Positions 57,890-64,000 of a stretch of 64,000 bases of DNA are shown here, in pieces. The notes beneath the pieces are model-generated. The model saw only the letters and a program-made list of their open reading frames with translations. It was not told where the DNA came from and did not search any database. The first letter of the stretch is position 1; every line of letters begins with the position of its first letter. The DNA is from Bin87 sp965203855 (lineage in GTDB: Bacteria; Chloroflexota; Dehalococcoidia; Lucifugimonadales; UBA3495). Both the position numbers and the translations under genes were made by a program. Location of the stretch: NCBI GenBank assembly GCA_965203855.1, contig CBDBDN010000005.1, positions 1,054,001 to 1,118,000 of the forward strand. The letters run 5' to 3'.

Positions 57890-58432
57890 ATCAACCGTCA
57901 TCCCGTCATCAAACCTGCCGTCATCCCGTCATCAAATCAACCGTCATCCCGGCATCAAACCACCGTCATCCCGGCGTCAAATCAACCGTCATCCCGTCAT
58001 CAAATCAACCGTCATCCCGTCATCAAATCAACCGTCATACCGGCATCAAACCTGCCGTCATCCCGTCATCAAATCAACCGTCATCCCGTCATCAAATCAA
58101 CCGTCATCCCGTCATCAAATCAACCGTCATCCCGTCATCAAACCTGCCGTCATCCCGTCATCAAATCAACCGTCATCCCGGCATCAAACCACCGTCATCC
58201 CGGCATCAAACCACCGTCATTCCGGCATCAAACCACCGTCATTCCGGCATCAAACCACCGTCATTCCGGCATCAAACCACCGTCATTCCGGCATCAAACC
58301 ACCGTCATTCCGGCATCAAACCACCGTCATTCCGGCATCAAACCACCGTCATTCCGGCATCAAACCACCGTCATTCCGGCATCAAACCACCGTCATTCCG
58401 GCATCATATCTACCGTCATTTTAGCACCTCAA
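57890..58432 (+). repeat. 22-bp minisatellite array, about 25 copies
   Basis: Head-to-tail ACCGTCATCCCGGCATCAAA-type units with two main variants: ATCCCGTCATCAAATCAACC (left two-thirds) and ATTCCGGCATCAAACCACC (right part). No spacers separate the units, so it is not CRISPR. Long ORFs across it are translations of the repeat. The array ends at the MITE-like element (58433). The stretch 57862-58579 has no gene. Confidence 0.9.
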
Positions 58433-58528
58433 CCGTCATTCCGGCGAAAGCCGGAATCTATGGTTGCCACTTCCACTATCGTAGTGCCGGATTGCGATGC
58501 TGGATTCCTGCTTTGCGCCAGAATGACG
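58433..58528 (+). mobile_element. MITE-like element, copy 2 (96 bp)
   Basis: Begins CCGTCATTCCGGCGAAAGCC and ends TTTGCGCCAGAATGACG. Interior blocks AATCTATGGTTG, TATCGTAGTG and GATGCTGGATTCC are in the same order and spacing as in copy 1 (22348-22443). The length equality and the end sequences suggest a common mobile ancestor; the ends here are more degraded. Confidence 0.55.
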
Positions 58529-58579
58529 AAAACATACGCCTAACTGCGGACAATTATAACTTGCCCCCACGCCCCTTGC

Positions 58580-59296
58580 TCAATGCGAAACTTGCGCCGC
58601 CGCATCCCGGCTTGCCCCGCCGGCCGCCAGCCCCACGAAGTTGGCGTAAATCCGCAGCCCGTTGTCCCCGCTTTTCTCTGGATGAAACTGCGTCGCTGCC
58701 ACATTGCCCCGCGCGTAGATGCTGCAAAACTCCACGCCGTACTCGGTAACGCCCGCAATGCCCGCCCATTCCGCCGGATCCGCATAGTAGCTGTGCACAA
58801 AGTAAAAATGGCTGTCCTGCGGAATGCCCGACCATAGCGGATGTTCCGCCTGAAAACGCACCGTGTTCCATCCCATATGCGGCACTTTCAGACCTCCCGG
58901 CAGACGGCGCACCCGCCCCGGAACCAGCCCCAGACACCGGACATCCGCATCCCCCTCGTCCGTCGCCTCCAGCAGCAGTTGCAGCCCCAGGCAGACGCCC
59001 AGAAAAGGCCGTCCGCCGGCGATATAATCCAGCAGCGGCTGCGCCAGCCCGCGTGCTTGCAGCGCCGCCATCGCCGCCGGCCCCGAACCCACGCCGGGCA
59101 GAATTACCCCGTCGGCATCCGCCAGCTGCGCCGGATCCGAAGTTACGCGCGGCGTTATCCCCGCTTTCGCCACGGCGCGCGCCACGCTCCGCAGATTGCC
59201 CGATTCGTAGTCAATCACCACAATGTTGGGCCGGCCGATGCCGACGCCGGCCCCATCCGCATCTGCGGCAGTCATCACCGCATTGGCATTGATCAT
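58580..59296 (-). CDS. hisH: Imidazole glycerol phosphate synthase glutaminase subunit
   Basis: The 238-residue protein (ATG 59296) has IVVIDYESGNLRSVARAV, the nucleophile GVCLGLQLLLEATDEGD and the ATQFHPEKSGDNGL triad segment (His, Glu). It has a roughly 24-residue variable head. It releases ammonia to HisF for imidazole glycerol phosphate. hisF is not in the window. It lies 5 bases downstream of the adenosyltransferase gene. Confidence 0.93.
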   Translation of the reverse strand: MINANAVMTAADADGAGVGIGRPNIVVIDYESGNLRSVARAVAKAGITPRVTSDPAQLADADGVILPGVGSGPAAMAALQARGLAQPLLDYIAGGRPFLGVCLGLQLLLEATDEGDADVRCLGLVPGRVRRLPGGLKVPHMGWNTVRFQAEHPLWSGIPQDSHFYFVHSYYADPAEWAGIAGVTEYGVEFCSIYARGNVAATQFHPEKSGDNGLRIYANFVGLAAGGASRDAAAQVSH

Positions 59297-59301
59297 GGCG
59301 T

Positions 59302-59919
59302 TTAGGCCCGCGCCCCGGTAGCCCGTTCTATCGGAATCTCCCGGTCGTGATACCGCGCCAGGACGAACAGCAAGTCCCCCAGCCGGTTCAGATACGCCAG
59401 TATCAGATTGTTGGTCAGCCCGCCGACCTCCGCCAATGCCACCACCCGCCGTTCCGCCGTCCGTATCACCGTGCGCGCCGCGTCCATCGCCGCCGATGAC
59501 GGCGTCCCCCCGGGCAGGATAAACACCTTCGGCATCTCAAAATGCGTTTCCAGCTCGTCAATCACCGCCTCCAGGTTGTCCACCATCGCCTCGGTAACCG
59601 GCGTAAAGTGCTGATGAAACAGGTCATACTTTTCCGGGTCGGTAGCCAGCTCGGCGGCCACGGTGAACAGCTCCCGTTGCAGGTCGCGCAGGATGTTTTT
59701 CACCTTGTCGTCGTCGGTCAGCGCGCGGGCCAGCCCCATCAGGCTAACGGCCTCGTCCGTAATGCCGTAAGCCTCGGTATGCGGGCTCGCCTTGGAAACC
59801 CGCCCGCCATAAAGCAGGCTGGTCTCCCCCTGGTCCCCATACTTGGTATAAACCCGCTTGCGGCGCGCCCCCGACCCTGCCGACGCTGCGGACGCTGACG
59901 ATACTGACGAAGTACTCAT
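59302..59919 (-). CDS. Cob(I)alamin adenosyltransferase, PduO type
   Basis: I start at ATG 59919 (MSTSS); a TTG five codons upstream is possible. The 205-residue protein has VYTKYGDQGETSLLYGGRVSKASPHTEAYGITDEAVSLMGLAR, the ATP-binding PduO start, then FILPGGTPSSAAMDAARTVIRTAERRVVAL and YLNRLGDLLFVLARYHD. It transfers adenosyl from ATP to corrinoid. It sits 5 bases before hisH and is probably cotranscribed. Confidence 0.93.
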   Translation of the reverse strand: MSTSSVSSASAASAGSGARRKRVYTKYGDQGETSLLYGGRVSKASPHTEAYGITDEAVSLMGLARALTDDDKVKNILRDLQRELFTVAAELATDPEKYDLFHQHFTPVTEAMVDNLEAVIDELETHFEMPKVFILPGGTPSSAAMDAARTVIRTAERRVVALAEVGGLTNNLILAYLNRLGDLLFVLARYHDREIPIERATGARA

Positions 59920-60178
59920 TATGGCTTGCTCCAACTGCCGAATTGGTATGACGCAGGCAATTCATTCTAGCACTGCGGCGGCGGGAACGCTACGCCTGCC
60001 CCCATACGCAGCCGCTTTATTCCGGGCGCCGATTGCCGGCGCCGATGGACCGGATTTTGGGATGGGACGTCGGTGGTAGCGTGGGCCGGCTATCCAGCTT
60101 ATAATGCGGACATTCAGTCAATCAACCGTTTAGTCAATCAATTAGAGTCGGCTTGGGGCCGGCGGCGGGAGGTTTTTT

Positions 60179-60466
60179 ATGGCGGCTTATGTCATTGCCA
60201 GTATTGAGGTTACGGACGCGGAGCGGTTTGAGGTGTATCGCGGGCAGGTGCCGGCAACGGTTGAACAGCACGGCGGCAAGTATCTGGTGCGGGGCGGAGC
60301 GGTGGAGGTGGTGGAAGGCGATCGGCCGGCGCGGCGCACGGTGGTGCTGGAGTTTGAGAGTTTGGAAAAGGCGCGGGGCTGGTACTATTCGGATGACTAC
60401 GCCGGGCCGAAAGAGCTGCGTATCGCATCCACGATTTCGGAGGTGATGATTGTAGAGGGGGTATGA
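60179..60466 (+). CDS. DUF1330 family protein
   Basis: The 95-residue protein (ATG 60179, after GGGAGG) has AAYVIASIEVTDAERFEVYRGQVPATVEQHGGKYLVRGGAVEVVEGDRPARRTVVLEFESLEKARGWYYSDDYAGPKELR, an entire DUF1330 ferredoxin-like domain. The function is unknown; paralogues occur as single genes near metabolic enzymes. Normal length. Confidence 0.9.
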   Translation: MAAYVIASIEVTDAERFEVYRGQVPATVEQHGGKYLVRGGAVEVVEGDRPARRTVVLEFESLEKARGWYYSDDYAGPKELRIASTISEVMIVEGV

Positions 60467-60595
60467 CGGCAGCCTACACCGATTGACAGGATGGACGGGA
60501 TTTTGGGGTGAAGATGGCGGCGGCCCTATCCCCGGCCCTTTCCCCTAAGAGAGGGGGTATAGGCGCCGCTTTCCCGGCGGGCGAGTCCTGCGGCG

Positions 60596-61042
60596 TTACG
60601 CCTCAAAGTCGATGCCGACGCCTATTATTTCGACTTGCATTGAACGGATGTCGGGGGTGCCGGCGTCGAAGGTTACTCCGACTACGACGTTGATGCCGCG
60701 ATTTACGGCGGGGCTATCGGGAATGGCGATGCGGTAGTCGGGATGGTCGCCCTTGAGGCCGAGGTTCTGATGCTCGGCGATGATTTTTTCGCCGTCGTAC
60801 ACCAGGATTTCGTGGACATTGGCGTGGGAACGGGCGCGGAAGGCGACGGCGACGGATTCGGCTCTGGTGGGGTTGCCGTTATGGACGGTGGGCGTGGGGA
60901 TGGCGAAATGGAGCCAAGTATTCTGGCCTTCGTTGCCCTCGATGCGGACGAAGGGGCCGCAGTGGCGCACTGAAGTGATGCGGTTCAGGTATTCTCCGGT
61001 CATGGCGGAGCCGTGTACCCAGGATGTGAACTTTTCGGCCAT
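60596..61042 (-). CDS. Conserved hypothetical protein, predicted beta-sandwich
   Basis: The 148-residue protein starts at ATG 61042 with GGAGGTAA upstream. It has repeated short strands (EYLNRITSVRHCGPFVRIEGNEGQNTWLHFAIPTPTV, VAFRARSHANVHEILVYDGEKIIA, GVTFDAGTPDIRSMQVEIIGVGIDFEA). I cannot name a family. No signal peptide or membrane segment is visible. Confidence 0.65.
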   Translation of the reverse strand: MAEKFTSWVHGSAMTGEYLNRITSVRHCGPFVRIEGNEGQNTWLHFAIPTPTVHNGNPTRAESVAVAFRARSHANVHEILVYDGEKIIAEHQNLGLKGDHPDYRIAIPDSPAVNRGINVVVGVTFDAGTPDIRSMQVEIIGVGIDFEA

Positions 61043-61120
61043 TGTGATTACCTCCGGCGGCAGGGAGTGGGTTGCGCTGCTGGCGTTATTATAGCGTATC
61101 CGACAACGCAGCCGAATTGG

Positions 61121-61801
61121 TTAGGGGAGCAACATTGGCTGGGGGTAGGCGGCGGCCGGCGTTGCGGACGGGTCGGCGGCGTTCCATGACAGGACGGGCG
61201 GCGTTATGTTGGCCGGGTCGGCGCCGGCAGCGAAACGGCGTTCCAGGGCCAACAGCTGGGATTTGACGGCGATGCCGCCGCCGCCGTAGCCGTGCAGCCC
61301 GCCGCCGCTGCCGATGACGCGGTGGCAGGGGATGACCAGAGGCAGCGGGTTTTGGGCCATGGCCTGGCCGGCGGCGCGGACGGCGCGGGGGCTGCCGGCG
61401 GCGCGGGCGAGCCACTGGTAGGAACGGGTTTCGCCGGCGGGTATGGCGCGGCAAGCGTCCCAGGCGGCGCTGAAAAAGGGCGGGGCGCCGGCGGTGTCAG
61501 TAGTAATGTGGGAAAGAGCGTCGAGGTTGCCGTCAAAGTAGGTGGATATGCGACGGCGCGCGGCGGCAAGGATGCGCGCGGCGGCATCGGCATGGGCATC
61601 GCCATCTTGAGGGTTGGCGTTGCCAGCAGCGTCCAGGATGGCGTGGGTGATTTCCGGGCCGAGGGCGTCCAGGGCATCTTGCCGCTCCCGTTTGAGGCTG
61701 ATGCGGCGGAGGCCGGCGGGGCCGGCCAGGAGGGCCAGCCATCCGGCGGGGCACTGGTCAGCGCTGTAACGGAGTCCGACAGTTGCAGGGGAGATGGGCA
61801 T
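61121..61801 (-). CDS. ogt: Methylated-DNA-protein-cysteine methyltransferase
   Basis: I start at ATG 61801 (MPISPATVGLRYS). The 226-residue protein has FFSAAWDACRAIPAGETRSYQWLARAAGSPRAVRAAGQAMAQNPLPLVIPCHRVIGSGGGLHGYGGG, the MGMT active-site motif PCHRV with acceptor Cys and the helix-turn-helix RAVRAAGQAMAQNP. An N-terminal ribonuclease-like domain precedes it. It repairs O6-alkylguanine and O4-alkylthymine. Single gene. Confidence 0.9.
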   Translation of the reverse strand: MPISPATVGLRYSADQCPAGWLALLAGPAGLRRISLKRERQDALDALGPEITHAILDAAGNANPQDGDAHADAAARILAAARRRISTYFDGNLDALSHITTDTAGAPPFFSAAWDACRAIPAGETRSYQWLARAAGSPRAVRAAGQAMAQNPLPLVIPCHRVIGSGGGLHGYGGGGIAVKSQLLALERRFAAGADPANITPPVLSWNAADPSATPAAAYPQPMLLP

Positions 61802-62112
61802 ATTACCAAGTCTCCATATCAGGACGGATCGGCGGGCGGTTATATTAGCGCAGATGTTTTTTAGGGCGCAAGCCGGAATGACGATAGAATAACGGGATGG
61901 CGCGGGCGGGATGGCAAGATAGAGGATAGCATAGAGTGCGCCGGGCAAGGCGGGCGGAGATGCTTGCCGGCGGCGGCAAATGCGGGTAATATAGCAACGC
62001 TGCCCAATAGCTGCCGTCCGCTGCCGGTTAGTTTGTCGGTATTTGCGCGGTTGGCGGCGCTGGCGAGCCGGCTGGCCGGCCGCCGACCAACAGGAGGAGG
62101 TAACAAGCCAAA

Positions 62113-62307
62113 ATGTTTGACAAGGATTCGCTGGACCGGCTGTTTGAGGACCTGCGGGACGAGTTTGAGCTGGAGACGGACTGGGAGGAGATCCAGCGGG
62201 ACGCTCATCTGGCGGTGGCCTACGCTGATGCCGGCGTGCTTGATGACCAGCAGGGGAACCTGGACACGCGGGTTATTGAGTACGTAGTGCGACACAATCC
62301 CGGCTAA
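62113..62307 (+). CDS. Small acidic protein, unknown function
   Basis: The 64-residue protein starts at ATG 62113 with AGGAGGAGGTAA about 10 bases upstream. It is acidic (MFDKDSLDRLFEDLRDEFELETDWEEIQRDAHLAVAYADAGV) and probably helical. It recalls short cofactor or antitoxin-like proteins, but no family is recognised. The preceding 61802-62112 has no feature that I can support. Confidence 0.65.
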   Translation: MFDKDSLDRLFEDLRDEFELETDWEEIQRDAHLAVAYADAGVLDDQQGNLDTRVIEYVVRHNPG

Positions 62308-62405
62308 CGCGCTGCGTTTGACGGAACGGCTGGTTCCGTCCGATGCGCTTGTTGTCCCCGCCGGCGGCGCCGGCGGGGATGTTTTTTGCCGTCGCCGGCG
62401 GCGCC

Positions 62406-62920
62406 GGATTCCGGCTTGCGCCGGAATGACGGTTGGGGACTACCGGAATGACGGTTGGGGGCGTGGGAATGGCGGTTGGGGGGTGGAATCCACCGTTGCA
62501 ATCGGCTACTGCGACGATGTAACCGGCGGCGATGGATTCCGGCTTGCGCCGGAATGACGGTTGGGGACTGCCGGAATGACGGTTAGGGGCGTGGGAATGA
62601 TGGTTGGGTGGGTTGAAATCCGGCGGCGTAATCGGCTACTGCGACGATGTAGCCGGCGGCGCCGGATTCCGGCTTGCGCCGGAATGACGGTTGGGGACTG
62701 CCGGAATGACGGTTAGGGGCGTGGGAATGATGGTTGGGTGGGTTGGAATCCGGCGGCGTAATCGGCTACTGCGACGATGTAGCCGGCGGCGATAGATTCC
62801 GGCTTGCGCCGGAATGACGGTTGGAGGTTTGGGAATGACGGTTGGGGGGTGGAATGATGGTTGGAGGTGCGGGAATGATGGTTGCAGGGGTCGGAATGGT
62901 GGTTGGGGGGTGGGATTAGG
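62406..62920 (+). repeat. About 130-bp tandem unit, four copies
   Basis: Units start with GGATTCCGGCTTGCGCCGGA at 62406, 62534, 62664 and 62794 (periods 128, 130, 130) and each contains two or three GGAATGACGGTTGGGG-type pieces plus AATCGGCTACTGCGACGATG. The fourth unit ends in a diverged run of GGAATGATGG copies. The family palindrome lies at the start of each unit. Confidence 0.85.
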
Positions 62921-63090
62921 GTTGGGGGGGTTGGAATGGGGGAAACTTGCGCTGGGCTGCGGCAGGTTTTGATTGGCGGATGGTGACTTTGCGCGGTTGA
63001 CGCTTGGGATGACGGATGTCTAGCGTTAGGTTAGCAGCGGCGAGCTGGCTGCAAGTTGGCAAAAATCTGCGCCGCGCCGGAGTTTCGTTT

Positions 63091-63366
63091 ATGTTGAATT
63101 GTCGCCGATGTGGGAGCCAAATGCTGATTGAGCTGGGCCGGCTGAACGGCAGCGACCATCCCGTGTATCGCTGCCGGCTCTGCGGGTTTCTGTTCAGTCC
63201 GCCGGAGCAGGATTTGTCGGTCGGGCACGATGCCGATGTGCAACGGTCGCCGGCCGACCCGGAACCCAGGCGTCCCGTATCCGCCGGCGCGTACATTGCT
63301 ACGGGTCGGAGCAATACGACGAGCATGGGCAAGGCGACGACTGACGGCAACGCCAGTATGCGCTGA
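63091..63366 (+). CDS. Zn-ribbon protein upstream of a terminase
   Basis: I choose ATG 63091 (MLNCRRCGSQMLIELGRLNG), eight bases after GGAG; an upstream ATG at 63016 is less likely. The 91-residue protein has a four-Cys zinc ribbon (C-x-x-C ... YRCRLCGF) and a disordered Arg/Pro/Asp/Ser tail. The last base of its TGA (63364-63366) is shared with the ATG of the terminase gene, so the two are coupled. A phage or GTA origin is likely from the context. Confidence 0.72.
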   Translation: MLNCRRCGSQMLIELGRLNGSDHPVYRCRLCGFLFSPPEQDLSVGHDADVQRSPADPEPRRPVSAGAYIATGRSNTTSMGKATTDGNASMR

Positions 63367-64000
63367 TGCCCGCCCGCAGCGGGACGGACCATTATCAGCA
63401 GCAATCGCCATCGCTATTGGCGGCGGCAACAGCGGGGGCGGCGGCGTCCGCGCCGGCGCTGGCGTTGCCGATGCCGATGCCGGCCGGCATTCGCCCGGAA
63501 TGGCAGGATCCGGTGGAGTTCGCCCGCAGCGCGCTGGGGGTGGAGCTTTGGGAACGGCAGCGGGAAACGCTGCGCGCGGTGGCCGGCTCCCGGCGGGTAG
63601 CGGTCAAGTCGGGCAACGGGCTGGGCAAGGATTTCACCGCCGCCGTCGCAATGCTGTGGTATCTGTCCTGCCATGATCCCGGCATCGTTTTGAGCACTGC
63701 GCCGACTTTTCGGCAGGTGCGGCATTTGCTGTGGCGGCAGGTGCGGTCGCTGTACCGCCGGGGCGCGGCGCAGCTGGGCGGCACGATGCTGGACACGCGC
63801 TGGGAATTGTCGGATGACCGCTACGCAATGGGGCTGTCGGCCGACGGCGCCGACCAGTTTCAGGGGTTTCACTGCGAAAATATGCTTATCGTAGTGGACG
63901 AAGCCGAGGGCGTAGCGGAAACCATCTATGAAGCGGTGGAGGCGCTGATGACCTCGGCCCGGCCGAAGCTGCTGCTGATTGGCAATCCGACAACGACGCG
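63366..64000 (+). CDS. Phage terminase large subunit, N-terminal part (runs off the edge)
   Basis: The partial frame gives 211 residues from ATG 63366. After a roughly 45-residue Ala/Pro-rich head come DPVEFARSALGVELWERQRETLRAVAGSRRVAVKSGNGLGKDFTAA (Walker A-like GNGLGKD), then VLSTAPTFRQVRHLLWRQV, LIVVDEAEGV (Walker B) and LLIGNPTTT (motif III). This is the terminase ATPase. The C-terminal nuclease lies beyond the window. It marks the start of a prophage or gene-transfer-agent-like region to the right. Confidence 0.85.
   Translation, partial: MPARSGTDHYQQQSPSLLAAATAGAAASAPALALPMPMPAGIRPEWQDPVEFARSALGVELWERQRETLRAVAGSRRVAVKSGNGLGKDFTAAVAMLWYLSCHDPGIVLSTAPTFRQVRHLLWRQVRSLYRRGAAQLGGTMLDTRWELSDDRYAMGLSADGADQFQGFHCENMLIVVDEAEGVAETIYEAVEALMTSARPKLLLIGNPTTT

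Noticed and set aside
57890..58440. CRISPR array
   Set aside because: Units are contiguous 22-bp direct repeats with no spacers of independent sequence, and no cas gene is nearby.
57718..58749. 343-residue open frame rich in SSRHQINRHP repeats
   Set aside because: It is the translation of the 22-bp minisatellite; in-frame repeats of a DNA repeat are not evidence of a gene.
1..64000. tRNA, rRNA or tmRNA genes
   Set aside because: I looked for the T-loop GTTCRANYC and rRNA cores along both strands and found no convincing clover-leaf or rRNA segment; a scan with dedicated tools is still the decisive test.

Overview
The window is GC-rich bacterial chromosome, about 64 kb, densely coded on both strands. 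It has no rRNA or tRNA gene that I could find, so the lineage has to be inferred. Two F420-type enzymes (an LLM oxidoreductase and a Ddn-like nitroreductase), a ubiD-ubiA-ubiX-ubiE menaquinone-type cluster, a molybdenum hydroxylase of the CO/xanthine dehydrogenase family, and a landscape of PIN, HEPN and Uma2 genes and GGAATGACGG-type repeats fit an uncultivated Chloroflexota (SAR202/Dehalococcoidia-like or a sponge-associated relative). That placement is low-to-moderate confidence.

Layout. 0-13 kb (mostly + strand): end of an amino-acid ABC ATPase, LLM oxidoreductase, RraA-like protein, cyclophilin lipoprotein, crotonase, a Vms1/VLRF1-type release-factor-like protein (-), a DinB/tetrapyrrole-methylase-like fusion, a secreted protein with a poly-C tract in its leader (-), a GarR-like dehydrogenase, a small two-gene unit and MutS2. 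12.6-21 kb: speD-speE, an unknown pair, trmD and a thioesterase, a coiled-coil PD-(D/E)xK protein, an amidohydrolase and an IscA-like protein with a Gly/Cys tail. 21-32 kb: pentapeptide protein, gamma-glutamyltransferase, two tandem structured small RNAs, an amber-interrupted HNH gene, two PaREP1-like genes, a FAD oxidase, an ABC ATPase whose permease is decayed, a Ddn-like protein, and a radical SAM/methyltransferase-like pair. 32.5-38.4 kb: the ubi/menaquinone operon, interrupted by a gene whose 3' half is duplicated in tandem. 38.4-41.6 kb: the second poly-C secreted paralogue behind a HEPN-like gene, and a duplicated PIN module. 41.6-51.6 kb: MFS transporter, GNAT, and a molybdenum hydroxylase whose medium and small subunits are separated from the large subunit by four near-identical Uma2 genes. 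51.7-63 kb: DUF3800, HEPN pair, acetyltransferases, cytochrome c, sulfur carrier, Nudix, hisA/hisH, cobalamin adenosyltransferase, MGMT. The right edge enters a phage-type terminase.

The most interesting items are: (1) two paralogous secreted proteins whose signal peptides are read through a poly-C tract directly after a strong ribosome-binding site and ATG, both out of frame by one base as assembled, which is the pattern of a phase-variable locus; (2) a tandem pair of about 65-nt RNAs, each with its own promoter and terminator, whose paired positions covary; (3) tandem, recently amplified genes (Uma2 x4, PIN module x2, EGRQ gene with two partial copies); and (4) palindromic GGAATGACGG elements that expand into minisatellites and also form a 96-bp MITE-like unit.
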